A DNA stretch of 64,000 nt from Lithospermum erythrorhizon (Eukaryota; Streptophyta; Magnoliopsida; Boraginales; Boraginaceae): positions 1,612,001 through 1,676,000 of the forward strand of contig JADFUC010001889.1 in assembly GCA_019722365.1 (NCBI GenBank), in the 5' to 3' direction. Both the position numbers and the translations under genes were made by a program. The notes beneath the pieces were generated by a model. That model did not search any database. It saw only the letters and a list, made by a program, of their open reading frames with translations, and had not been told where the DNA came from. Position 1 is the stretch's first letter; each line of letters opens with the position of its first letter. Below are positions 34,376-46,411 of this stretch, one piece after another.

Positions 34376-37300
34376 GAAACCCCCCGAACTACGCTTTTGA
34401 TTGATCCCGGTTGAAACCATCACTGGGTATATAGCAATTTTGATACGCACGCGACAACTATAACCTAAAACAATCTTCATGTTGTCCCACAAAAAGTTTT
34501 GGCTAAAAGATAGCTAAAGGCACATAATAAAAAGTAGTAACAATTATCAAAAGAAGAATGTACACTGGGATAAACCATGACAAATAAATAGATCCAGCCT
34601 ATCAAGCGATTTAAAAAGTAAGGGAGAGATACATGTAAAAGTCAGTTACTACAATAGTCCCTACAAGGCCTAGTCTAATAGTTTGGGGACAACAGCAAAT
34701 GTCCTTGACATTTGGCTTGCTTTTGGCGTGTCTCTTCCTTAAGACGTCATCCGGTTGAAAGTACCAAATTGCCTCGACATCAAGTCGTGGAGACGATAGA
34801 CCGCTTCTGAACTTGGATTTGCAGTTCTAAGACGACTCCAACTCAGCGCTAATACTTCCCGCTCCAGCCTTCTATCTCGACTTCACATCGCTGAAGTCTA
34901 ATCCCTCAAAAGTTACCCTTTTGGGAGAGAAAGCTTCAGAAAACCCTCAAAGTTACCCCTAGTCACGTTCACATATCCAAGTTGGTCTGAGAATTCATAG
35001 GCAAATACGACCGAGGACATCAATACCATTGTTAGTCCTTAATCACCATAAGGTAATCCCTTCGTGACTCATACCTTGAGTTCTCCCTAGGGCTGATAAA
35101 TGACTACTTTAAGATACCAAATCTGGGGCGGTACGGATAACCCAGGCCAAACGATATTGTCAAGGCACCGAGGGCCATCAATTTGTTTTGGCCCGAGTAT
35201 AAGGGATCTACCTTCAAACTAAGTGTCAGCATGACGTGCTACACAAGGTCGATGAGCTAATCGATTCCTACCACCCATAGCACCAGCGCTGGAATCAGTA
35301 GCATCTTGCATACGATAGGCACCGGAGCTCATTTGATTTGGAAGCCGGGTTCCCATTTGATCAAACCGCACAACATGCACAATCCTATTGCCTCGAAACC
35401 CATACCCCCATCCTAGCACGTAGAGCATCCTCCCAACCCGTAATCCTAAGATATTCGACAAATGCACGAAGCTACCTGAGAGGCCATCTCCTCGAGTTAT
35501 TACCATAAGTCCTAAATCGACGGAAGCGCATTGCCACGCTGCTTACTTGTCGTTGGCACACGCTGTTGGACATTTATGAGCTTCCGTAGCGGCACCGTAC
35601 GGGACTATCCGTAACCTCATGACGGTGATCAAAAATTTGGACGAGGTTATTCCGCCCAGTTTCAAGCATAGAAAACTGCGGTCGTAGTGCGGCACGCTCG
35701 GTGAGAAAGCTTAAGCCGAGAGGACGATCCGCATGTTAATCCAACTATTAGTGTGATGGCGCAGACACCCTCGGCTCTCTGACGTCGTTTTGTCCACGCA
35801 TGTCGTTGGTCGACGTTGTCATTGCTTCGTCGAATCCAACAACCAACATTGATTTCATATAAAACGAAATTTTACCCAAAGCGTTTCTCCTTAATAATAT
35901 ATCACTGACATGAAAGGCTGGGTGCGTGTTAAAAAGATAAGGGTGGTAGGTACTTTACTTATTTAAAATGAACAAATATTTCTAATTATTATAGTGTGTT
36001 TGAGTAGAAATTTTATGGTTAAAATAGTTATTTTATATTTACTAACGGGTTTATGTTTGTTTAAATGTGAAGATTGGGATTCAAAAGGGGCATTTTGTAT
36101 ACCTAAAAAATAATTCTATGGACAAGGTAGATGCAAGGAAAATAGTTTAGGAGGCAAAGCATTGCATGTTAATCAAATCATAGAAACATATTAAAGCAAA
36201 CTCTACGGTAAGCCAGATTATTATATTTGTATCCTTTCGCTAGATGCCGGAAATCAGCAGTAGGGCAGATGATTCAGTTGAAGGTTTGGCTGAAAAGGAG
36301 CTGCATATGTGAAGATCCATTCGATATAGTGTCATTAATACGCACAGGATTCTCGGTCAAGGATGTAGTGCTTCGAATTGTCGAAAAGTAGGTATCATGA
36401 TCTCCCCTCAAGTATCTCAGATGTTTTTTCCTCTATTCTAGAGCAGTGAAAGATTTTGATTCACAATACTATTGGTGAATCAAACAAGAAAGTGAAAGGT
36501 TATTTATCTCACTTACTCCCGGTTAGATGGAGCTATCTTGCCTGTGTCAAATACCGATTCTCTCAAGTTTTAAATTAGATCAATCATTTGTTCACCGACA
36601 AGAATTTGACTCTTTCCAAAGAGATTAGTCTCAAAAGAAGTGTGTGGTCTAATTCTCGGTTTAAAAAGAACAAGAAAAAACAAGAACGGTATCGTTAAGT
36701 TTGTTGTATCTAGTTATCCAAAGCTGTTAATCTCTTTGTTAATTAAGGTGAGTAGTGATGCATAAAGAGATGACTATCAAGGATTGGGCTGGAGCATAAA
36801 ACAATATTCTAATTATTTACTCAAAGCGATCCGAAGATAAATGAAAGAAAATAGAATTCTTAATGATGGAAACAATAAGATGTCATAACTCAATTAAAGG
36901 AGAAAGTTGAGAATGCAGTCCACTCTAATGTTAGAATCCATATAAAATATGTCCTATGTTTAAATTTCCTGGGACTCCAAGCCAGACGAAATTATTTCTC
37001 CGGGTCAAAGGATATGTCACCGAGAAGTGTGTAAGCAAGAATCAAAGTTTATTCCAACTCCAAGAAAGTTGAATCTAACTCCAACCGTCAAGGCTTTAAA
37101 GTTGTCTGACAATTTTATCTTAACAAATTTGGCCAAATTCCGAGTGTTAAACACAACTCAAGAGCAAACTAGTTGAAACAATGGGTTTGTCATCATCAGG
37201 AAAGCAGTACACATAAGACCATATCGCTATAAGCCTTACTGTAGTGGGAGCACTCACCTAACATGGCCCGATTCCTCACGCGCTCCGCAGATTCTAAACG

Positions 37301-38639
37301 ATTCTCCTGGATATCCAGTGCCCCTGGGGACGCTTCATCGCAAGAAAACGGAGGATCAAAAGTGCGACTCTAATGAGTCAACTGAAGATCAAAACAGATT
37401 ATCGCAGGTAATTCTCAAGGCTGCTAAGCCGCAGCGAGGATCGTCGTGATCTTCGTAAAAGTGGATTTAAACCAATGTCGTCATGGTTCCCGGAGTGTAC
37501 ATGTTCGCGATTTAACTGGGCTAATGGTCGCCTGAGGTTTCAGAGTTAAGCACTGTAGTTATGCTAATGAATTAAAAAATTCATCATTTGTCATACGATT
37601 TATTCACTTTTTTCGAGTATAGACGCTGGACAGTGGAGTATGTATTTTCCTACAAAAAATATTAGCCAAAGTGGAGTTTGTTAGTGTTTTATTGGTCGGG
37701 CAATTTTGTCGGGAGATAGCAAAATGTATCAAAGGACAAAGCTGCCGGGACAAGTTAAGTCAAAGACATTGGTTGCAACAGTCAGTCATTGCCAAATATC
37801 GTAGATATTTTCGAGATTTTGCTAAATTTGGTAATAATTGAAGAGATATTTTGCCCACAATATATGGTAATGTTCGTCAATTTAAGCATAAAAACAAGCA
37901 GATTTGCTGCCATGACAGTGAAAGTATCGAAGCAATTATGTGAAGGTTTTGTTTATGAAGTTATTACTCATAAACTTGACAGTCTCACACTATATGTGCG
38001 CCTCATCATAGACCTAGAAAACGGAAAATATTGTAGAGTTCTCAGATTATTTTGTAGGAGCAAGTAGCAGCTTGGCAAAAAGATTTATCTTATCAGAGGC
38101 CAATGTACGGAGTATTTATAAACTCTTTTGCATTGCATAACCGTTGCCGACACTTGGTTACGGCGCCTTACTTTTTTTAAAGGAGCAACATGCAGCAAAC
38201 ACATACCAGGATGTGAGCGCTATTGGCTGAGGATGTGTAGCAAGTCGTGAGTTTCGACTTATACATCTCTTGACAGAGTAGAATAAGTGATACCTAAGGA
38301 GATGTTACTTTATTTGTACTCCCTATTATCATAACAATCCTTCATTTCGCTATGCTATCCCCTGCATGTAGTTGCATGTTGCACCTGCTTACCATTCATG
38401 CTGCTTTTACTTTCAAAGATTGTATATTCAAGTGTCACTTTATCGTGTCGTTGTCCGGGAAGTTGTTACCGGGACGCTTGCCTTAAGACTTTGGCTTTCA
38501 TATGCTCAGATGCAAATTCAATTTGTTATCGACTCCATGATCTAACAAATAAGGCTCCAAAGAATTTTTACTTCCCTATTATTTCACATCTAATATTATA
38601 CTTACAAATTTTCTCCTGATGGCGATGGACCTGCTTTAC
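34376..38639. other. Decayed repeat DNA, no intact gene recognised
   Basis: A GC-richer first part (to about 35870) holds GATTGATCCCGG at 34400, a word like those near LTR/leader junctions of gypsy elements, and several frames without recognisable domains. From 35870 to 38640 the DNA is more AT-rich; frames at 37789-38067 and 38398-38619 have no recognisable family. I regard the entire stretch as old retroelement sequence on composition and context, without domain proof. Confidence 0.35.
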
Positions 38640-38857
38640 TTATTAGATGGACCGAATTTTTTCCATGTGCTATTTCTTTCTGGTGAGCTCCTTTTATGAG
38701 ACTCTTTGGAATTGCACCTTGTTTTGGCTAGTTTCTGCTGAGAGATGGCCCAAGCTAGTATAGGCCAAATTCTCTTGGTTTTGTTTTGTTTTGTTTGTTT
38801 ACTCTTGTACTCTTATTAATAAATATAATCATTGCTTATTCTAAAAAAAAAAAAAAA
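38640..38857 (+). mobile_element. 3' end of an L1-type LINE with poly(A) tail
   Basis: The stretch ends with T/G-rich TTTTGTTTTGTTTTGTTTG, then CTCTTGTACTCTTATTAATAAAT, and a run of 15 A at 38843-38857. This is the usual 3' untranslated end of plant L1 LINEs. No reverse transcriptase sequence was recognised upstream, so the copy is probably 5'-truncated. Its left boundary is not defined. Confidence 0.5.
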
Positions 38858-39537
38858 TTCTATACTAATAATTCCCATGTGAGACAACTCACTCATCAGT
38901 CATCCCTCCATGGAAATAATAAGGTGATGGATGCAATCAATCATTAATCTAACAACCCACCAGATAGTACACGCAAATTTTGTCAGATTGACTAAATAAA
39001 ATAATACTATTGTATTTATTCGGCAGGCTAATGATACTTGAAGCTAAAACTAACCATCGAAGAATTGTTTTCTGACATTAAACAATTTTGACATCATTAT
39101 TGATTGAATATGAGACGAGAAAAAGAATATGAAAAGATTGTTATTGATAGGTTATTTATCGAATCTTGATCAATATTTATAGGTATACAAGATTTAGAAC
39201 ATATATATTAATTGGTATAATCTATATTAATTTAGATAATATTATATATTCTATGTAACTAATAATATATTTATTATAATTGCATCAAATCATAATAATA
39301 AAAAATTGTAATAATAATAAATATAATAATATTAACAATATATAATAATGTCTAACAATTATCATTTGATAGAATTGAGATAGTATCAATATGCATATAA
39401 ATGAATTCATAAGTGAGGCTTGATAGTTTCTTCATAACTTTAATTTATATAAAACAGTAACAAAGTAGAAAGGAAAAGAAAAATACATTGTTAGTTGTAA
39501 AAATTCGGGTGAACATAGCAAGTAGAATCCTTAAATA
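38858..39537. other. AT-rich intergenic DNA
   Basis: No gene. ATAATAATA-type simple sequence at about 39285-39350. Confidence 0.45.
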
Positions 39538-40036
39538 TACTCCCTCAATCTTATGTTGAAGTTGCTTACAACAATTATACTATGGGCGAATTTAAGAATT
39601 TTTTGTCCGTTTCATTAAACACAAAGTTAAAGATTGGGCTAAATGGTGAGACTGTCAGGTTCACTCATATCACTATCATTAATCACTAAACATATATAAA
39701 AACGTAAATAAGCACAAGGCTTTTTTATTTTTACACTATTAATTACTAAATTACCCCTTCTATCTAAAAAAATCTAAGCTTTAATTCTAATGTAATTAAC
39801 TATTTAACACCCTTCATTTTTTTGATATTTCGTATATCGACAATAAACTTTGACTATCAATTATTCTTAAACTATATGTTCAAAAATTATAAGAAAATAA
39901 TATTATGAAACTATTCTAAAAAACGAATCTAATGATATATCTTTTATATTTATTAAAATAATAAGTAATTAGTAATTAATGGTCAAAGTTTTTCTTCGAT
40001 ATAGAAAAACGCCAAATAAAAAAATTAGAGGAAGTA
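39538..40036. mobile_element. Possible Stowaway-type MITE (about 500 bases)
   Basis: TACTCCCTCAATCTTATG at the left and a right end whose complement reads TACTTCCTCTAATTTTT, both with TA. The length is large for Stowaway, so this could be two adjacent or nested elements. Non-coding. Confidence 0.35.
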
Positions 40037-42384
40037 TTATTAAGATTATTTCTTATACTGGTGACATACGTGAGCTTATCAATTTAGTTATAATCATGTA
40101 TACATTTGACATATATATCTTGGCACTGTAATCTATACTTTTTTGAATTAATTTTTTTTTATTTATCTCCGTGCTGAATGCCGAATTTTAATCAAAGTTA
40201 TGGATCGAAAATCACACACTATGTTTGCTCAATTTTTACATGTATAACTTTCTTATGATTCAATTGGCGTTAATATGCCCTTATATATTATATATTATTA
40301 ATTTATTACTCTTTTCATCAATATGATTTTCTCATCATACGTCATTTTCAATCTTTAATAATTTAGGCCGGCTTAAATAATAATATATTTTATGTAGAAT
40401 TATTATTATTGTATTATATTATATTAGGTATTAGTTAAATAATCTATATATTTTTTATAGAATTATTATTATTTATTGATATGGAACTATTATTATAGTT
40501 ATTATAATAGTATTAGTTAAATAACCATATGATTTTAGTAGAATTATTATTATTATTAATATTATTATTTAATTCCATGCAAGTGAATTTTATATATCGG
40601 GGATCGATAAAATTTAAATTATATTTTTTAAATCATACCCATTTACAAATAATTACTTACTATATCGAATACATTTAATCTAGAACATTTAGTTGTAGGA
40701 CATCAAATTATTAAAGTAATATTTGTATCTATCTATACGACATCTCGCTTTCTCAGAGGAGATTCTCTATTGAGCATCGATTTTATCAGAATTTTTTATA
40801 TTATATTTAAAGAAGCATTTGCGACAAAGTATCCCTTCAAAAGATAAAATATTACATTATAAAATTCTAAAAGCGTAGTTGTTGCCACGCTTGCAATGGC
40901 TTCTTAATTAAACATGCTAAAAAATGTATCAAATATTCGAAAAATCGACATTATACGTCAAGCAAGCATCACACATCCCCTTTTGACAAATTCCCTTAGA
41001 AAGATATTTACAAACAATTTATTAAATCTTCTTATTAAATGTTGATGACATGTTATTGATGATAATCCCATTAGCATCAGCCGAACACAAAGTAGGCCAG
41101 GGCACATATGTTGATGATAATAACCTCTTTTACTATAATGCAAAATAACAAGCGAGGATTCAATCACGCAGTTTCAGCAAAATTTAAGATTTGAAATCTG
41201 CCAGCTGAAGCCTTGGCCCTTCTAACCAATTTCCAGAGGCACATCTTCATGATTCATCTCTTCCGCCAAATCCTGCCAAGAGGACTTTATGACCGCTAAT
41301 GCAACGATTTCACACTTCAGGCAAAACAACGAGGAAATATTTACCTTACATAACAACGTAATCTCCCAACGACATATGCGCTCCATATATGTAATAATTA
41401 TCCCAGAAGATTCCTAGCGTTTCGACATGTCTACTTCAATATCAATGATCCTTAAAGTTCGCATTACGCCAGCCATCACATTATCACTTATTACTATCTA
41501 CTATGTCATCAACTGATAGTATATAACATTTCAAAGTATGAGATATATAAGGAGATACAAAAATGATCTATAGAGATAGATGATCATTTCTAAACAATTA
41601 TTAACGAATTTAGCCGGCTTAGCTGCCATCACTAATAACTAATGTAATTCAATGATGATAGTATTAGTGTTGATTAATCAATCATTAAGAAAAAGAAAGG
41701 TCCAAAATGATAAAAGGAATATTAATAGTACTATAATATAAAGTTGAGAGTAAAGAAAAATAAATTAAGCCACGAGTCAGTTGATGCTCGAAATGGGCCA
41801 AAATAGCATATCCACTCGGGATTTCTTAGTGACAAACTGACAATGAAAGATGCTTTTGAGAATTTGTATTATTTGTGCATTTCAAGTGTCGGCAAACAAA
41901 AGTTTACATACAAAATTGAAACCAAAACAAAATTATATATAATTACAGTATTTATATTATACCTAATAAATAAAAACGATTCAAAACTATCTCTTGAGGT
42001 TTGTGGCTTTCTTTTTCAAGGATTTCTTCAATGCAAACATCTCATCCATTAATTTGTGAAAAAATTAAATGGATCGTCCTGAAAAATTGATAGAACAAAA
42101 GGAAATTCAAGTATTAGATGGAAGTACATGTTAAAAAAAGGAAAATAAAAACAATTTTTGGTCTAAATATATTAATTTTACTTTTAACATTATTCAATTT
42201 TTTCTTTGAACAATGAATAAATTAATTGAGTATTTGTTTGAAAAAAACACTTCTAATAAATTGGGATGGAGGGGGTTAACCTTACTGGAATAGACTACTC
42301 ACCATTTGTGATCTTGTATTTCGGTTCACCATGCAATTTATGCATTTTTTGATTTTCTGAATTTTTCTCATACTAAAATAAATT
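40037..42384. repeat. AT-rich intergenic DNA with a tandem ATTATTATT-containing repeat
   Basis: At about 40376-40575 the pattern TAGAATTATTATTATT followed by TATTAGTTAAATAA and an ATAT-rich link recurs two to three times (period about 75-85 bases). No gene was recognised; frames at 40958-41167 and 41843-42052 have no domain. A Stowaway-like right end (GGGATGGAGGGGGTT) lies near 42263. The final 100-200 bases are the likely 3' UTR of the FLA gene on the minus strand. Confidence 0.45.
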
Positions 42385-44737
42385 TCAATGACAGCTCCTA
42401 AAGTAAGTGTCCTGCCCCAAAGCCCCTAACATTTTGCATGTTGTTTCCAACAATTTTCCTGTATCAATCAATAGTTCAAAAGTGTTAAGGCAGCTCATAA
42501 TTTAGCCCCTAACAATATAATAAATAATTATGTTGACTATACATTCCTATTTCACAATCAAACAATAGTGGTCCAATAATCCTCAATTTAAAAAGAAAAA
42601 AGATAAACAAGCCTGAAAGTGACTTTGACTCTTCCGTGCATAGTACATCAATACATCATAGAAGAATCCAATCTTTTATGTTTCACCGACAATTTTATAT
42701 ATATAAAAATACTATTACAATTTCGTTTCCACCTTTCTTGATTATTTAATTTACCATTATAAATAAACAAACTCAAACTTAAGACTTATCGATCATTATA
42801 AATAATATTTGTGATTATTAAATATTTAATTTAGTCATGTCATTTCCAAAATATAAGTAGAACCTTAACATTGTGTACTTGCAACTTAATTGACCTACTT
42901 AACAAACTTTACCAATAATTCCTCAATTCTATAACCTAACATGAGTTTATATGCTACTTACTAATCACAAAAAATAAAGTAAGAATTTAAACTAATAATC
43001 TAATTCTAACATACCTCTTCTTAGATTTATTTATCATTTATTCTTGAAGCTAGTATATATAAATTCACATAATTAAATCTATTTCAAAAATATTTTCATA
43101 ATATTCATTTGTTTAATTATCATAACATAATTGAAAATTTATTAATAATGAAACTTTCATATAAAATTTTCTATTAAATTGAATTTGACACAACATTGAT
43201 TTATACACAATTAATAAAAAAAAATGGAATAAACTAATCAATAAGACAAATTAATTAATCCTAACATACCTCTTCTTGGTTTAGCAACAGGGGAAGAAGT
43301 CTTAGCACCACCAAGCTCCTCCACCGGGAACAAGATTCCGTCAATCCCCTGAACGGAAATTCTCCCATCTGTATATATATCTGGATCAAACAAATACGCC
43401 GTATTCTCCCCTTGTCCGAATTTCACCGACCCATCGGCTTCTTCAGCAGCAACCTTATGAGGCAACCTTAAAGTATCATACTTCACTTTGCCAAATCTTC
43501 TTACAGCATTGTACATGCTTTCCTCTGTTTGATATTCTGGTATCAAATGGTAATAAACAATTTGTTCTGGTGCACCTATTTCATTTAGTTGGATATATAG
43601 AAACGTTAATATAAATTCGTAATTACTTTGTTCCAAATAAATTATGTGAGTTTCCAACTTTACTTAGTAAATGATGGAAACAAAAGAACATTAATAAACA
43701 ATTTGTTGAATTTCACCTGGTTCACTCAGTTGATCAGTTGATAACTTCGCCATTGCTTCATCATTGGGAGCCAATACTGTTAGAACATACCCTTCGGACA
43801 CTAATCTCCCCATCTCCGAGGCTAAGGATGTTAGATTCACCAAAATGTCGGCTAATTCGTTGTAGCCACCGTAATGTAGTAGTGTTTGGATGAAATCTTT
43901 GACTTGGGCCTCACCGTCAAAATGGTGGTGAGGTCCACCGGGACCTGGTGCTGGAGCTGGTGCTAGGGAGGGTCCCGGGGCCATGGCAGAGTAGATGGGG
44001 AGGAGGGGAGGTGAACCTGGTGGGGGTGGTGAGGATAGTGATGGTGGTTTCTTGAATTTATTGGTTCTTGGGTCAATTTCAGGTGCTCCTTGTGGTAATA
44101 TTGCGGAGATCGATTGGAGGCTACGTCGCATGTTGAAAGCTTGTTGGACTGATTTTGGTATCAAAACTTGATTGATTCCTTGAATGATTCCATCGGGTCG
44201 AATGATGTCGTTGGGTCGGATTATTCTTGCTTGACTAACAAGTTTCACTCCATTTTGATGAGTGATCTTGAGCTTTTCTTCTTCGGTTGCTTGATGATAA
44301 AGCGATGAATGGTGTGTGGTCTTGTTGAAAATCTTAGCCCAATATTCTGAATCAATACGAGTTGGAATCATATGATAAAGAATTAAATTCTGCAATGAGT
44401 TGAGATTACGAGGTTCAAGCAAAAATTGCTTGAACTCAGGGTCTAATTCGCGCTCCAATGCTTCATTCTTGGGTGCGAAAATGGTGATATTGTGGTTTGT
44501 TACAGCTTCTTCTAGTGTTTGAAGAAGCATAGCTTTCTCAATGAGTTCTGATAATTCAGTATATTGTGAATCCAACAGGGCCACCAAGACTGAATTGGAG
44601 TTTATCTGAGCTGAAGAATTTGAGTTTGGAAAATGTTTTGTGGGTTGATTTCTTGCCAATGTGGAAGATGTTAGACTGAGGAATGTGAAGATGGTTAAAC
44701 AGAGAAGATTATGGAAGCCATAGATCAAGAAATCCAT
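42385..44737 (-). CDS. FLA: Fasciclin-like arabinogalactan protein (two FAS1 domains), 3 exons, 466 aa
   Basis: Minus-strand exons: 44737-43717, 43575-43270, 42458-42385; both introns GT-AG, total 467 codons. Residues 1-28 are a signal peptide (LLCLTIFTFLSLTSSTLA). FAS1 domain 1 spans about 48-198, with the H1-like ITIFAPKNEALERE and the end IIQGINQVLIPKS. Residues about 231-269 are an arabinogalactan-type Pro-rich region (SPPPPGSPP, APGPSLAPAPAPGPG). FAS1 domain 2 spans about 277-425, with YVLTVLAPNDEAM, IVYYHLIPEY and VQGIDGILFPVEE. N-glycosylation sites are at N83, N138 and N301. The 74-base last exon encodes the conserved Cys-containing end KLLETTCKMLGALGQ. No hydrophobic GPI-signal tail is present, which fits the FLA15-18 subgroup. 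Such proteins are secreted to the wall or apoplast and act in adhesion or wall organisation. Subgroup is inferred. Confidence 0.92.
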
Positions 44738-45633
44738 AGCAATTGATTGAGGAATTTTAGTAGTATTGTGCCCTCAAGAACCTCTCCTTTGTAAATAACT
44801 AAATATGCCACGCCCTCTTGCTTGCTTGCTTTATTTCTTTCCCTCTTTCACAGAAGATGGTGATATGTAAACGTTGCCTTTCTTTGGGATTTTGATAATT
44901 TGGTGGTAGGGTGTATGGTTTGGTGGGATGTTATGAAGAAGGAAATAACATAAAGGAGGTCACTTACAAATATATAATTGTATGATACTATAAGATTGAT
45001 TTAGATATGATTGTACTATAAATTAATCATTTTCATTAACTTAAAGATTAGAATGATGATTTTTCTCATATAATACACCTACTAAAAATTTTAAATTATA
45101 AAATATAAATACATATGGTTTATTGGGTGATTGTCTTGAATCATACAATTTTAATCGAACCAAAATCGAGTCAAAGACTTTACAAGATGACTTGAAAAAG
45201 CCCCAATTAGGTGAAGTTCATGAGCGAACATAACATTACTTTTAATCTCAATTAGTTGAAGTTCAACCAAGTGAAACATGACTTTTAAGCTATATCATTT
45301 TTGAGTAAAATATTCGACTCAATATCTATTATATATCAAAATTGAACAAATATTGTATATTAATACGGAATAATATATTTGAACGCTTAATATGTAGTAT
45401 ATAGATGTATTAAAACAGTCATGTGTATTAACAAATGAAAAATTAAAATTTTCTAACACAAAAGTTTGAATTTATTCGACTTCGGATTGAGTCAAGTCAA
45501 ATACAGTTCACATAAATGATTAAATCAAGTAGGATCTTGCAATATTCGATTCAACACAATATCCAACTCAACTCGACTACATGTTGAATCATAAAAATAA
45601 GGTTCGATCAATACGGTGAAGAGTATATCTAAA
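44738..45633. other. Upstream region of the FLA gene
   Basis: Probable promoter and 5' UTR read on the minus strand. CTTTCTTCCC-type and TCTTGCTTGCTTGC words near 44820 and a TATTTAG-type box (minus strand, near 44800) are possible core elements, but nothing decisive. The rest is AT-rich, with no gene. Confidence 0.35.
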
Positions 45634-45896
45634 TACTCCATCCGTTCCACTTTATTTGTCTTTTTAGCCTTAATTTTTTGTTTCAAATTACTTGTACTTC
45701 TAGCATGAAATATTATATTTTTACATTTTCAATGTATTTTTTGACAACTTTTTATTGTTAAATTATCAACCAACCAATTATATAGTTTCAATTAATTAAC
45801 ATCTAACATTTTCAATGTACTTTTTGACTACTTTTTATTTTTATTAACCAATATGCAAATGACTAGAAAGACAAGTATAAAGGAACAGATGAAGTA
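45634..45896. mobile_element. Stowaway-type MITE with long terminal inverted repeats
   Basis: Left end TACTCCATCCGTTCCACTTT continues TATTTGTCTTTTTAG; the complement of the right end reads TACTTCATCTGTTCCTTTAT then ACTTGTCTTTCTAG, so about 34 bases match with a few changes. TA flanks both ends. The interior holds two TTTTCAATGTATTTTTTGAC-like words (about 45728 and 45808) as an internal direct repeat. Non-coding. Confidence 0.75.
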
Positions 45897-45905
45897 AGGG
45901 TTAAT

Positions 45906-46411
45906 AGCCCGTTCGATCATACATGATTCAAAATGTTCACAATTTGATCACACATGTTTCAAAATGACCCATTTGATCACACATGTTTCAAAAATATTTC
46001 ACTTGGTTATTCCGTCGAAATGGACGTCAAGTTTGACTTTTGGGGCACATTGACAAGGCTAAGATTGTCCATCACTCATTTTTTAGATAATTTTTAAATT
46101 TTATTAAAATTTTGAGGCAAAATATGGATGAGATTAATTTTCATAAAATATTTGGATGCGATAAATATTTGGGCTAATTTTAATAAAATATTTGGATGAA
46201 ATAAATATTTGGAGGTGATAAATATTTGGCTCAAAATTTTATTATAATTGAAAAATTATAGAAAAAAATGAGTGATGAATGATTTTAGGCTGTTGATATG
46301 AATAAAGTTAAAGCTTAAGCTTTTTATTTTGTGGAATGATTAAGTGGAGCAAACTTCGGAAATATGTGTGATTAGATAGGTTAAAATTTAAAATATGTAT
46401 GTCGAATAGCC
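45906..46411. mobile_element. Foldback MITE, copy 1
   Basis: The left arm starts GCCCGTTCGATCATACATG and the complement of the right arm starts GGCTATTCGACATACATA, so the ends form imperfect inverted repeats. Inner parts pair too: GATTGTCCATCACTCATTTT on the left against the complement of AAAATGAGTGATGAATGATT on the right. The whole element could fold on itself. TGATCACACATGTTTCAAAA occurs twice in the left arm (period about 37). The centre has repeated ATAAAATATTTGGATG words. It directly follows the Stowaway MITE. A related copy is at about 58540-59010. Non-coding. Confidence 0.7.
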
